A stretch of DNA of 64,000 nucleotides, taken from Sandaracinobacteroides sayramensis (GTDB taxonomy: Bacteria > Pseudomonadota > Alphaproteobacteria > Sphingomonadales > Sphingomonadaceae). Location of the stretch: NCBI RefSeq assembly GCF_022014495.1, contig NZ_JAKLSQ010000001.1, positions 472,739 through 536,738 of the forward strand, read 5' to 3'. Under the pieces are notes generated by a model. It saw nothing but the letters and a program-made list of their open reading frames with translations. It was not told the DNA's origin and made no database searches. Positions 38,186 to 47,042 of the stretch are shown one piece after another (position 1 is the stretch's first letter; each line of letters starts with the position of its first letter). The position numbers and the translations under genes are program-made.

Positions 38186-39211
38186 ATGTTCGGCCTTCTC
38201 CGCCCCGCGCTTTTCGCCTTGCAGCCGGAAACGGCGCATAACCTCACGCTGTCCGCCCTGTCCCGCCTGCCACCGGCAAGCGGCCCGGCGGCGGACCCGG
38301 TCCTCGAAACGAAATTCGCCGGCCTCGCCTTCCCGACTCCCATCGGCCTCGCCGCTGGCTTCGACAAGGACGCCCGCGTCTGGCGGCAGATGCTGGGGCT
38401 GGGCTTCGGCTTCGCGGAGGTCGGCACCCTCACGCCCCGGCCGCAGGCCGGCAACCCGAAGCCCCGGGTCTTCCGGCTGGTGGAGGATCGGGCCGTCATC
38501 AACCGCCTGGGCTTCAACAACGGCGGGCTGGAGGCGGCGCTGCCGCGAATCCGGCTGCACCCGCGGCTCGGGGTCAATGTCGGCGCCAACAAGGATTCGG
38601 CCGACCGCATCGCCGATTATGTGGCGGGCGTCCGCGCCGTCCGCGACCGGGCGGCCTGGATCACCCTCAACATCTCGTCCCCCAACACGCCGGGCCTGCG
38701 CGGCCTTCAGGGCGAGGCGCTGCCCGAACTGCTGGCCGCAGCGGCGCAAGCCCGCGGCGAACAGGGCCCGCCCCTGTTCCTGAAGGTCGCCCCCGATCTC
38801 GACGACGCCCAGATCGACGCCATCGCCGAGGCCGCGCTCGCCAGCCGCCTCGCCGCCCTCATCGTCTCCAACACCACGCTCGCCCGCCCGGAGACGCTCC
38901 GCTCCCCCCACGCCTGCGAAAGCGGCGGCCTTTCGGGCGAGCCGCTGAAAGCCCCGGCGCTCGCCGTGCTGAAAGCCTTCCGCCGCCGACTCGGCGCGCG
39001 GCTGCCGCTGATCGGCGCCGGCGGAATCGCCTCGGCCGACGACGCCTACGCCCGCATCCGCGCCGGCGCTTCCGCCGTCCAGCTTTACAGCGCCATGGTC
39101 TACGAAGGCCCCGGCCTCGCCGCCCGCATCGCCACCGGCCTCGCCGCCCTTCTGCGGCGCGACGGCTTCGCATCCGTCGCGGATGCGGTCGGAGTGGACA
39201 TGCGGGCTTGA
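38186..39211 (+). CDS. pyrD: Dihydroorotate dehydrogenase (quinone), class 2
   Basis: Membrane-associated pyrimidine synthesis enzyme oxidising dihydroorotate with quinone as acceptor. The 341-residue product has the N-terminal helices typical of class 2 enzymes, IGLAAGFDKDARVW, NRLGFNN, LNISSPNTPGLRGLQG (catalytic Ser region), SNTTLARPE and the FMN-binding LIGAGGIASADDAY. Its stop is close to the ggt start (32 bases), and the two are probably co-transcribed. The upstream spacer holds the divergent sigma-54-like site. Confidence 0.95.
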   Translation: MFGLLRPALFALQPETAHNLTLSALSRLPPASGPAADPVLETKFAGLAFPTPIGLAAGFDKDARVWRQMLGLGFGFAEVGTLTPRPQAGNPKPRVFRLVEDRAVINRLGFNNGGLEAALPRIRLHPRLGVNVGANKDSADRIADYVAGVRAVRDRAAWITLNISSPNTPGLRGLQGEALPELLAAAAQARGEQGPPLFLKVAPDLDDAQIDAIAEAALASRLAALIVSNTTLARPETLRSPHACESGGLSGEPLKAPALAVLKAFRRRLGARLPLIGAGGIASADDAYARIRAGASAVQLYSAMVYEGPGLAARIATGLAALLRRDGFASVADAVGVDMRA

Positions 39212-39243
39212 GCCCGCCGGCCGGCTTGCCTAGGAAGGCATTC

Positions 39244-41079
39244 ATGGTTCGCATCCCGCTGCTGGCGGCCCTGGGGCTCGCCACGCTGTCCTCCCTCGCG
39301 ATCACGGGGCCGGCATCGGCGCAGACGGTCGCGGCCGCGGCAAGAGTCGACACGGCGCCTGCCACCAGCTTCTACGAACCCGGCTCCGCCACCCTCCGCC
39401 GCGAGCCCATCGGCACGGTCGCAAGCGCCCCGCAGATCGCCAGCGCGGCCGATCCGCTCGCCGCCGCCGCCGGCGCCGAACTGCTGCGGGCGGGCGGCAA
39501 CGCCGCCGACGCCGCGCTGGCGATGATGATCGCCCTGACTGTGGTCGAGCCGCAGTCGAGCGGCATCGGCGGCGGCGGCTTTCTCCTCTGGCACGACGCC
39601 GCCACCGGCACGACCCACAGCCTAGACGGCCGCGAGCGCGCGCCGGCCGCCGCCGGCCCCACCCGCTTCCTGCTGCCGGACGGAACACCGATGCCCTTCC
39701 AGACGGCCGTCCCCGGCGGCTATTCGGTCGGCGTCCCCGGCGCCGTCGCGCTCATCGCCGAAGCGCACAAGCGCTGGGGCAAGCGCCCCTGGGCGGAGCT
39801 GTTCGCCCCGGCCATCCGCCAGGCGCGCGAAGGCTTCCCCGTCACCCCGCGCTACAACCGCTTCGCCGACAGCCGCAAGCAGATGCTCCGCGCCGACCCG
39901 GCCGCCGCCCGCATCTTCCTCGACGCCGATGGCGAGCCATGGCCCATTGGCCATGTGCTGAAGCAACCGGAACTGGCGGCGACGCTGGAAACCATCGCCG
40001 CCCAAGGCCCGGACGCCTTCTACAAAGGCCCGATCGGCGCGGAGATCACGAAGGCCGTCGCCAACGCCTTCCAGAACCCGGCGGCGCTGACGGCGGAAGA
40101 CCTCGCCGCCTATCAGGCGACCGAGCGCCCGCCGCTCTGCGCCCCCTACCGCCGCTGGAAGATCTGCTCCATGGGGCCGCCGTCGTCCGGCGGCACCGCC
40201 GTGCTGCAGATCCTGAAGCAGCTCGAACGCTTCGACATGGCGAAGCTCGGGCCGGACAATCTCCTCTCCCAGCATCTTTTCGCCGAAAGCCAGCGCCTCG
40301 CCTACGCCGACCGGGAGGCTTATGGCGCCGACGCCGACTTCGCCCCGGTCCCGACCGAGGGCCTGATCGCGCCCGACTATATCGCCGCCCGCAGCGCCCT
40401 CATCCGCCTCGACCGGGCGATGCCCTCGGCGCAGGCCGGGGTGCCGAAGGGCGCCGCGCCGCGCAAGCCGCAGAAGCTCGCGGACATCCCCTCCACCAGC
40501 CACATCGTCGCCGCCGACAGCGCCGGCAATGTGGCGACGCTCACCTCCACCATCGAAGGCCCGTTCGGCTCGGGGCTGGTCGCCGCCGGCTTCCTCCTCA
40601 ACAACCAGTTGACCGACTTCGATCTCGACCCCCGCCGCGCGGACGGGTCGGAAAGCTTCAACGCCGTGCTGCCGGGCAAGCGCCCGCGCAGCTCCATGGC
40701 GCCCACCATCGTCTACGATCAGGCGGGCAATCCGGTCGCCGCCTTCGGCGCCGCCGGCGGCGCCACCATCATCGCACAGGTGGCGAAGGCCATCATCGCC
40801 CATCTCGACTGGGGCCTCCCCGTCGAGCAGGCGCTCGCCTTCCCGCAGATCTACGCCGACCGGCGCGGCCTGCGTTACGAGGAAGGCACCCGCCTCGCCG
40901 GCATGGCCGCCGGCCTGCAGGCGCTCGGGCACCGGAATGTTCAGGCGGCAACCTTGCCGCTCAAGGGAAATGCCGTCCAGAGGGTCGGGGACGGCTGGCG
41001 CGGCGCGGCGGATCCGCGCAGCGAGGGGCAGGCGCTGGGAGCGCCCGTGTCAGGGGCAGCAGCCGCAACTGGGGAGTGA
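39244..41079 (+). CDS. ggt: Gamma-glutamyltransferase precursor
   Basis: Periplasmic enzyme that transfers or hydrolyses gamma-glutamyl groups of glutathione and related peptides. The 611-residue proenzyme has a signal peptide (to about residue 28, ASAQ) and the N-terminal subunit with IGGGGFLLWHD and the substrate-binding Arg in LDGRERAP. The predicted autocleavage site has nucleophile Thr418 (followed by Ser-His), where enteric enzymes have Thr-Thr-His. GPFGSG, LLNNQLTDF and RPRSSMAPTIV complete the small subunit. The ATG at 39244 has AGGAAG seven bases upstream; a TTG frame overlapping pyrD is rejected. Confidence 0.92.
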   Translation: MVRIPLLAALGLATLSSLAITGPASAQTVAAAARVDTAPATSFYEPGSATLRREPIGTVASAPQIASAADPLAAAAGAELLRAGGNAADAALAMMIALTVVEPQSSGIGGGGFLLWHDAATGTTHSLDGRERAPAAAGPTRFLLPDGTPMPFQTAVPGGYSVGVPGAVALIAEAHKRWGKRPWAELFAPAIRQAREGFPVTPRYNRFADSRKQMLRADPAAARIFLDADGEPWPIGHVLKQPELAATLETIAAQGPDAFYKGPIGAEITKAVANAFQNPAALTAEDLAAYQATERPPLCAPYRRWKICSMGPPSSGGTAVLQILKQLERFDMAKLGPDNLLSQHLFAESQRLAYADREAYGADADFAPVPTEGLIAPDYIAARSALIRLDRAMPSAQAGVPKGAAPRKPQKLADIPSTSHIVAADSAGNVATLTSTIEGPFGSGLVAAGFLLNNQLTDFDLDPRRADGSESFNAVLPGKRPRSSMAPTIVYDQAGNPVAAFGAAGGATIIAQVAKAIIAHLDWGLPVEQALAFPQIYADRRGLRYEEGTRLAGMAAGLQALGHRNVQAATLPLKGNAVQRVGDGWRGAADPRSEGQALGAPVSGAAAATGE

Positions 41080-41083
41080 CGGG

Positions 41084-42940
41084 ATGAGCAAGGCCGATAT
41101 CGCCGAAGCCGAACGCCTGAGGCTTGCCGAAAGCCTCGCGGCCGAAACGGGAATCGAGAAGTGGCCGAACCTGGTCGAGATGTTCTTCGCCCAGGCGGAA
41201 CGGCGCGGCAGCGCCCCCTTCCTCTGGCGCAAGCAGGAGGGAGCCTGGCGCTCGATCAGTTGGGCGGAAGCCGCCGAAACCGTCGCGACGATCGCCGCCG
41301 CGCTTCAGGATCAGGGCATGAAGCCCGGCTCCCGGGTGATGCTGGTTTCGGAAAACCGCCCGGAATTCTGCCTCTGGGATCTCGGCATCATGGCGGCCGG
41401 CGGAATCACCGTCCCCACCTACACCACCAACACCGCGCGCGACCATCTGCACATCCTCGAGAATTCCGGCGCCGTCGCGGCCATCGTCTCCTCGGCGAAG
41501 CTCGCCCGCCCGCTGCTGGAGGCCGCCTACCAGTCCAGCCACTGCCGCCACATCATCGGCTTCGAGCCGCTGGCGGTCGGCCAGGCGGCCACGCAGGTGG
41601 AATTGCTGCACGCCGAAGCGCTGCTGGCGAAATACAAGGGCGATGTCGCCAAGGTCCGCGCCGACGCCGGCATGCGCCGCGCCGACCTCGCCTGCCTCAT
41701 CTACACCTCGGGCACCGGCGGCGTGCCGCGCGGGGTGATGCAGCACCATGGCGCCATCCTGCACAATGTGGCCGGCTGCGCCGACATCATCTTCAACGAT
41801 TTCCCGCCGGAAACGGGGCAGGAAACCTTCCTCTCCTTCCTGCCGCCCAGCCACGCCTATGAACACACCGCCGGCCAGTATCTGCCGATCGCGCTCGGCG
41901 GGCAGATCTACTACGCCGAAAGCCTCGAAAAGCTCGCCGCCAACATCCAGGAAGTATCGCCGACCATCATGGTCGTCGTCCCCCGCCTGTTCGAGGTGCT
42001 GCGCACCCGCATGGTGAAGGAGATCGAGAAGCAGGGCGGCCTCGCCCCGCGCCTCCTGAACGCGGCGCAGCGCATCGGCCGCAAGCGCTACGACAATGGC
42101 GGCCTTTCCTTCTTCGACAAGCCCGTGGACTTCCTCGTCGAGCGCACGCTCCGCCGCAAGATCCGCGAGCGGATGGGCGGCCGGCTGAAGGCGATGGTCT
42201 CGGGCGGCGCGCCCTTGAGCCCGGAAGTCGGCTTCTTCTTCGACGCCATCGGCGTCACCCTGCTGCAAGGCTATGGCCAGACCGAGGCCGGCCCGGTCAT
42301 CAGCTGCAACCGCCCCGGCGCCCGGATCAAGATGCACACGGTCGGCCCGCCGCTGAAAGACACGGAGGTCCGCATCGCCGAGGACGGCGAGATCCTCGTC
42401 GCCGGCGAGTTGGTGATGCACGGCTATTGGGAAAATGCGGAAGAAACCGCCCGCGTCCTGACCCCCAACGGCTGGCTGATGACGGGCGACATCGGCCTGC
42501 TGGACGAAGACGGCCACATCGTCATCACCGACCGCAAGAAGGACATCATCGTCAACGACAAGGGCGACAATGTCGCCCCGCAGCGCGTCGAGGGCATGCT
42601 GACCTTGCAGGACGAGATCGCCCAGGCGATGGTCTATGGCGACAAGCGCCCCTATCTCGTCGGCGTGGTCGTGCCCGACAATGAGTTCATGCTGGAATGG
42701 GCGGCGAAACATGGGGTGGAGCCTTCCGCCCTGCGCCAGAATCCGGAGTTCCAGCGCGCCATGCAGGCGGCGGTGGACCGGGTGAACGCCGGAATCTCGG
42801 TGATCGAGAAGGTGCGCCGCGTGATCCTCGCCGACGCCCCTTTCACGGTCGAGAACGAGCAGATGACCCCCAGCCTGAAGATCCGCCGCCACATCCTGAA
42901 GAAGGCCTACGGCCCCAGGCTCGACGCCCTCTACAAATAG
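41084..42940 (+). CDS. AMP-dependent long-chain acyl-CoA synthetase
   Basis: Adenylate-forming enzyme of 618 residues, probably activating fatty acids to acyl-CoA. Adenylation motifs are LIYTSGTGGVPRG (A3 loop; the consensus YTSGTTGxPKG is altered at two places, Thr to Gly and Lys to Arg), SFLPPSHAYEH, LQGYGQTEAGPVISCN (A5) and GWLMTGDIGLLDEDGHIVITDRKKDIIV (A7-A8). The length and C-terminal VNAGISVIEKVRR region resemble the FadD15-like long-chain group. The ATG at 41084 follows GGGGAGTGACGGG; it is four bases after ggt, so likely part of the pyrD-ggt transcript. Confidence 0.85.
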   Translation: MSKADIAEAERLRLAESLAAETGIEKWPNLVEMFFAQAERRGSAPFLWRKQEGAWRSISWAEAAETVATIAAALQDQGMKPGSRVMLVSENRPEFCLWDLGIMAAGGITVPTYTTNTARDHLHILENSGAVAAIVSSAKLARPLLEAAYQSSHCRHIIGFEPLAVGQAATQVELLHAEALLAKYKGDVAKVRADAGMRRADLACLIYTSGTGGVPRGVMQHHGAILHNVAGCADIIFNDFPPETGQETFLSFLPPSHAYEHTAGQYLPIALGGQIYYAESLEKLAANIQEVSPTIMVVVPRLFEVLRTRMVKEIEKQGGLAPRLLNAAQRIGRKRYDNGGLSFFDKPVDFLVERTLRRKIRERMGGRLKAMVSGGAPLSPEVGFFFDAIGVTLLQGYGQTEAGPVISCNRPGARIKMHTVGPPLKDTEVRIAEDGEILVAGELVMHGYWENAEETARVLTPNGWLMTGDIGLLDEDGHIVITDRKKDIIVNDKGDNVAPQRVEGMLTLQDEIAQAMVYGDKRPYLVGVVVPDNEFMLEWAAKHGVEPSALRQNPEFQRAMQAAVDRVNAGISVIEKVRRVILADAPFTVENEQMTPSLKIRRHILKKAYGPRLDALYK

Positions 42941-42947
42941 GGAAAAG

Positions 42948-43000
42948 GAAAAAGCCCCTCCCCTGCAGGGGAGGGGTTGGGGTGGGGGCGAGCCGCAAAC
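42948..43000 (+). repeat. Type C palindromic repeat after the acyl-CoA synthetase gene
   Basis: AAAAGCCCCTCCCC, a TGCA centre and GGGGAGGGG arms are followed by TTGGGGTGGGGGCGAG, nearly identical to the copy at 14388. The 284-base gap 42941-43224 otherwise contains the hairpin at 43034 and no gene. Confidence 0.82.
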
Positions 43001-43033
43001 ACAAGCCCCAATCCCACCCCCCCAAAAACCAAA

Positions 43034-43060
43034 CGTGCGGGGAGAAATCCCCCCCGCACG
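43034..43060. terminator. GC hairpin between the acyl-CoA synthetase and small secreted genes
   Basis: CGTGCGGGG and CCCCGCACG pair over nine bases around GAGAAATCC. There is no clear T-tract on either side, so a rho-independent terminator is only a candidate reading. Confidence 0.4.
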
Positions 43061-43224
43061 CCGGACGCCCACACCCGGTTCCGATCCGGCCGGGCCTCGC
43101 AACCAATAAAAACTCTCAGGCGTTCGCCGAAGCCAATCCCGAACACCGCCTGCTGCGCTGACACGAATCGTCGTCAACGAACCTCCCGAACCATCATACG
43201 CGCACAGTCACGCCTCGACGTTAA

Positions 43225-43584
43225 TCAATAGGGCTCATTCTCTACGTCATCATTATCGTCATTGTTGCCGACTATCGCTCCCATGAATGCTTTCGTAAAA
43301 GCATCCGCTGCCGCCTTGCTTTTTTCATGGGATTCCTGGGCTTTGCGCCGCCGTTCTGCATTCATTCGCGCCAGAGCCTCGTCCGCTTCCTTGATAGCCG
43401 CAGCCCGCCATGCGGCATCTTGTTGAGCACCGGAAGGTATGCCGTCAGTTCCACATTGGACATGATGTGGAACAACGGTACCATTACTGCAAACCTTCTG
43501 CGCATGTGCCGCACTTGGTCCGATTAAAATTGCGAATGTGATAATATTGCGAAACGTATTTCCAGATGATGAAGAATTTTTCAT
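43225..43584 (-). CDS. Small secreted protein of unknown function
   Basis: A 119-residue product with a signal peptide (about 1-28, ending AHAQ). The mature part has a short Cys pair (KVCSNGTVVPHHVQCG), then a strongly charged helical region rich in Ala/Glu/Lys (about 55-100) and an acidic end (NNDDNDDVENE). No family is recognised. The region has clearly lower GC than the rest of the window and codon use to match, suggesting acquisition by transfer. It follows the gene at 43605 on the same strand, 20 bases apart. Confidence 0.6.
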   Translation of the reverse strand: MKNSSSSGNTFRNIITFAILIGPSAAHAQKVCSNGTVVPHHVQCGTDGIPSGAQQDAAWRAAAIKEADEALARMNAERRRKAQESHEKSKAAADAFTKAFMGAIVGNNDDNDDVENEPY

Positions 43585-43604
43585 TTTTTCTCCATTTCCT
43601 ATTT

Positions 43605-44183
43605 TTATCTATTTATTGAACATGGTGTAGAATTAATAGTTTGCCATGCCGGATTTCCTCCAACATATGAGCATGTTTTTATATCTTTAGATGCGAAATC
43701 AAAGAATTCGCCATTGACTGGCTGTGATGGATAGGTTTTACCATCATCATATGCAGAGTATAACTCGACGATTTTTCTGCAATTTCGGCCAGCCCTTTCG
43801 CACTGAGCGAAGGCTTCCATTTCCGCATCCAGTCTTGAGGAAGAGCCGCACGAAAACCCGACTGCCTGGTGTCTGAAGCCGAATACAAGTTCCGGTGCGC
43901 CGTAGGCGGTCGCAAACCAACCGGGTTTTGTGCAGTGCAGGGATAATTTCCCGGTAACCGGCCACCCATTGTTGGCTGACCAATTTGCGAGAGTCGACGT
44001 TCCAACCGTTCGCATGTGGCCCGCGCCATCCGCCATTGTCTTGGCCGCAAAGCAGCCCGAACCAGCGCGCGCGTGTGTGCTGGTGACACAAAATACTTCG
44101 GGTTTGGCAGGCTCTGTCCAGATAATGATTCCCGACAGGGCCAGAAGCAGGCACGAGAATAAGTTCCTCAAAGACTGGTTCAT
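43605..44183 (-). CDS. Cysteine-containing secreted protein of unknown function (DUF4189-like region)
   Basis: A 192-residue protein with an N-terminal signal segment (about 1-25). The mature sequence has about ten cysteines. The region AVGFSCGSSSRLDAEMEAFAQCERAGRNC faintly resembles DUF4189, a small periplasmic repeat in which alanines and paired cysteines recur; this is a weak suggestion. GC content is low compared with neighbours, as for the gene behind it. The pair may be one transcript. Confidence 0.55.
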   Translation of the reverse strand: MNQSLRNLFSCLLLALSGIIIWTEPAKPEVFCVTSTHARAGSGCFAAKTMADGAGHMRTVGTSTLANWSANNGWPVTGKLSLHCTKPGWFATAYGAPELVFGFRHQAVGFSCGSSSRLDAEMEAFAQCERAGRNCRKIVELYSAYDDGKTYPSQPVNGEFFDFASKDIKTCSYVGGNPAWQTINSTPCSINR

Positions 44184-44205
44184 GAATATCTCCCGTAAGA
44201 AATCT

Positions 44206-44243
44206 CCATCGGGAGAGCTTCGGAGATCTCTATCCCGATGGAT
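44206..44243 (-). terminator. Putative terminator of the tandem-repeat PEP-CTERM gene
   Basis: TCCATCGGGA (44206-44215) and TCCCGATGGA (44234-44243) are ten-base inverted arms. On the minus strand they follow the gene at 44268 and are followed by GATTTCTT. Confidence 0.6.
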
Positions 44244-44267
44244 TACGTATGACCCGCTGGTCAGGAT

Positions 44268-45515
44268 TCAGGCGGCGGCCTGCTCCCGGCGCCGGCGAAT
44301 GGCCACGCCCACAAGTCCGAAGCCGGCAATCAACATCGTCCAGGTAGCAGGTTCAGGAATGTCGGGCACAACAAAGCCCGTATCGCTCAGCTTGAAAATG
44401 GTGCCATAGTTGCCGATTACACCGCCATATGTTGTGCCATAAAGGTTCCCGGAGGCATCGGCGATCAGATTGCCGATGGGATTGCGCCCATCCGACCCAT
44501 TGAAGCTATACAGCAGGCTGTAGACGCCATCATTGTCAATTTTGAACACTGTTCCATGGTCGGTCTCAGCCCCGCGGCCTGTTCCAGTGGTGCCATACAG
44601 GTTGCCGACGGCATCAAGGATCAGGCCAGTGGGATAACGCCCATCCGATCCGTCGAAGCTGTGCAACAGGTTGTAGATGCCATCTGCGCCAAGCTTGAAC
44701 ACAGTGCCAAGGCCGTTCGCGCCGCCGCTACGTGTTGTTCCATAGAGGTTGCCAGCAGCATCGGCGATCAAGCCAGTATCGGGATTGTTCCCATCCGACC
44801 CATTAAAGCTATGTAGCAGACTGTAGCTACCGTCTGCGCCCAGCTTGAACACCGCGCCATAGCCGTTCGCGCCACCGTAGCCTGTCGTCCCATAGAAGGT
44901 GCCGGAAGCGTCAGCGATCAGGCCAGCAGTGGGATTGCCTCCGTTCGTTCTATCGAAGCTGTGTAGCAGGCTGTGGCTACCGCCCGTGCCAAGCTTGAAT
45001 ACTGTGCCATAGCCATTCGCGCCGCCCATGACTGTCGTGCCGTAGAGGTTGCCTATGACATCCACAATTAGACCAGCATAGGGCGCACTCCCGTTCGTCC
45101 CATCGAAGCTGTGTAGCAGGCTGTGGCTACTGCCCGTGCCAAGCTTGAACACTGTGCCTAAGCCGTTCGCGCCGCCCGCGCGTGTCGTTCCGTAGAGATT
45201 GCCCGCGGCGTCAAAAATCAAACCAGCATCGGGGCTACTGCCATTCGACCAGCTGAAGCTGTGCAGCACACTGTGGCTGCCGTCCGGGCCCAGTTTGAAC
45301 ACCGTGCCAAGGCCGTTCGCGCCGCCACCAGATGTCGTTCCATAGAGGTTGCCAGCAGCATCGGCGACCAGGCCAGCATAGGGATTTGCCCCATCCGACC
45401 CGCTGAAGTGGAACAGATTCGTGAAAGTGACAGCCGCGGCCGGCGTCGCCAAGGTCGTGCCGGCCAGCAGCGCTGCGGCCACGACGAACGAATGCGTGAA
45501 TTTGCTGATAAACAT
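44268..45515 (-). CDS. Tandem-repeat (GloVer-type) PEP-CTERM surface protein
   Basis: A 415-residue exported protein: signal peptide (about 1-29, PAAA), then about eight copies of a roughly 43-residue repeat centred on GLIADAAGNLYGTTxxGGANGxGTVFKLG and LLHSFDGSDG, then the sorting tail IPEPATWTMLIAGFGLVGVAIRRRRE. The repeats resemble the GloVer-type tandem repeat found with various anchor tails, which may form a beta-propeller. The tail reads PEPATWT where the other four have WA. The repeat DNA is highly alike between units, indicating recent duplication. A perfect 16-base palindrome lies upstream instead of a sigma-54 site. Confidence 0.82.
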   Translation of the reverse strand: MFISKFTHSFVVAAALLAGTTLATPAAAVTFTNLFHFSGSDGANPYAGLVADAAGNLYGTTSGGGANGLGTVFKLGPDGSHSVLHSFSWSNGSSPDAGLIFDAAGNLYGTTRAGGANGLGTVFKLGTGSSHSLLHSFDGTNGSAPYAGLIVDVIGNLYGTTVMGGANGYGTVFKLGTGGSHSLLHSFDRTNGGNPTAGLIADASGTFYGTTGYGGANGYGAVFKLGADGSYSLLHSFNGSDGNNPDTGLIADAAGNLYGTTRSGGANGLGTVFKLGADGIYNLLHSFDGSDGRYPTGLILDAVGNLYGTTGTGRGAETDHGTVFKIDNDGVYSLLYSFNGSDGRNPIGNLIADASGNLYGTTYGGVIGNYGTIFKLSDTGFVVPDIPEPATWTMLIAGFGLVGVAIRRRREQAAA

Positions 45516-45585
45516 ATGCCCCGTCTCCCGCTGTTCATCCCGATGGATGTAGGCGGGGAGTCGCATTCACAGCCTCCGCGATCCA

Positions 45586-45601
45586 TCACCCATATGGGTG
45601 A
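45586..45601. promoter_or_regulatory. Perfect 16-base palindrome upstream of the tandem-repeat gene
   Basis: TCACCCATATGGGTGA is an exact inverted repeat 71 bases before the ATG of the gene at 44268. It has the size and symmetry of a dimeric regulator's operator; the regulator is not known. Confidence 0.5.
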
Positions 45602-45667
45602 AATCGGACGATATTTTCTGGCAGCGGCTCAGTTTGAATTCGATGTCGGCAATTGCCTCCAACCCCC

Positions 45668-45697
45668 CTCACCTCGGGTCAAGCCCGGGGCGACGCG
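45668..45697. repeat. Palindrome E copy, inverted
   Basis: CTCGGGTCAAGCCCGGGGCG is the reverse-orientation form of the E core seen at 10939, 14297, 32124, 33593 and 49782. It is slightly degenerate and lies 36 bases after the LuxR gene's stop. Confidence 0.75.
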
Positions 45698-45732
45698 GGG
45701 GCTGCCCGGTTCCCTCAAACCGCCCCAACCGT

Positions 45733-46821
45733 TCAAACCGTCCGCAACATCGCCTCCAGCTTCGCCAGCAGCAGGCTTTGGCGGCTGGTGTCCGTCTTCA
45801 GGAACAGGGATTTCAACTGGCTCCGCAGCGTCTCCACCGACCGTCCCCGCTCTCCGGCGATCTCGGCCAATGTCCGCCCGGCATGCAACCCTCGCGCCAG
45901 CGCCAGCTCGCCGGGCGAAAGCGCGAAGCGCTGCGCGATCGCCGCCCAGCCGTCGCGCACCCGCGCCTCCGGGTCGGTGATGGAGAGCGCGCACAGGCTC
46001 CGCCCCTCCAGCGCGAAGGGCATCACCGCCACCTCCAGCGGCGGCCGTCCGTCCGGCCGGGGCAGCAGCAGGTGGGAGGGCACGCCGGCCCGCCGGGCCA
46101 GCACATCGTCGATCGCCCGCAAAAGCGCGCGGCCCTGCCCCGTCCCGCGCAGCCGCAGCCGGCCCTCGCGCAGCCGCAGCGCATCTCCGGCCGCCAGCAG
46201 CCGCTCGGCCGCCTCGCTGCAAAAGCGGATGGAAAGCCCCGGCCCCACCACCAGGATCGCCCGCCCCGCCTGCTCGATCAGCGCCCTCAGCAAATCCCCT
46301 TCGCGGCGCAGCCCCCCCAGCAGGTCGCGCGCCGCCAGAACCCGGCGGACATGCCGCAAGGCCCGGTCCATTCCCGCCTCGTCCGCCTCCCCATAGGCCT
46401 CGGCACCAAGCGCGCGATGCGTGGCGATGATCAGCCGGCTGTCCCCCAGCACATATTCCCCGCCCAGGCAGCGGCCGGTATCGTCTCCATGATAGTGGAA
46501 GAAGTCGCGGTAGAGCGCGCTCTCCAGCAACTCCCGCTCCGGCACATAGGGGCAAAGCGCCACGGCCCGGCCCACCAGCCCGAAAGACCGAACGCGCGTC
46601 GCCCAGGGGTTGTTCAGGGCGAAATGGCCCACATAAGCAGCGCTCATCTCGGGCGAGAAATGGCAGTAGGACTCGATCTGGCACGCACCGTCCGCCCCGA
46701 ACCGATAGATCAGCGCAGATCGGGAGTGCGCCATCCGGGCAAGCGTTGAAGGCAGCCGGCCGAACGCATCCTCATCGTCGATCGCCGCATAGAGATCGTC
46801 CAGATGATCCGCCTCAAGCAT
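45733..46821 (-). CDS. LuxR family transcriptional regulator
   Basis: A 362-residue protein whose last ~65 residues form a LuxR-type helix-turn-helix: FALSPGELALARGLHAGRTLAEIAGERGRSVETLRSQLKSLFLKT. The N-terminal region has no recognised ligand domain and a possible PAS-like middle part (ILVVGPGLSIRFCSEAAERLLAAGDALRL, about 190-220). No receiver or quorum-sensing domain is seen. It diverges from the phospholipase gene at 47043 with a 221-base spacer, in which nothing else was found. Confidence 0.8.
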   Translation of the reverse strand: MLEADHLDDLYAAIDDEDAFGRLPSTLARMAHSRSALIYRFGADGACQIESYCHFSPEMSAAYVGHFALNNPWATRVRSFGLVGRAVALCPYVPERELLESALYRDFFHYHGDDTGRCLGGEYVLGDSRLIIATHRALGAEAYGEADEAGMDRALRHVRRVLAARDLLGGLRREGDLLRALIEQAGRAILVVGPGLSIRFCSEAAERLLAAGDALRLREGRLRLRGTGQGRALLRAIDDVLARRAGVPSHLLLPRPDGRPPLEVAVMPFALEGRSLCALSITDPEARVRDGWAAIAQRFALSPGELALARGLHAGRTLAEIAGERGRSVETLRSQLKSLFLKTDTSRQSLLLAKLEAMLRTV

Positions 46822-47042
46822 TGCAGAACGCCCCCGTCAGCAAAAGCTGCCGGTCATTTACCATGATTGTCCGATTCTCCCACGCGCAAACAGACCCGGG
46901 GCTTTTTCGACGGCGCTGCGCTTCAAGAAGAAAGCCGAAGCCCGGAGCACGGGCCGAAGGCGCGGCCCAGCCCCGCAGACCGCCCCCACCCCGCCCTTGC
47001 GCAAGGTTGCCAACCGCCCCGCAATCGGCTTTCCCTCAAGCC

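Noticed and set aside
44268-45515. Regular DNA repeats as a CRISPR array
   Set aside because: The repeats are in frame, about 129 bases long and translate to one clear protein repeat.
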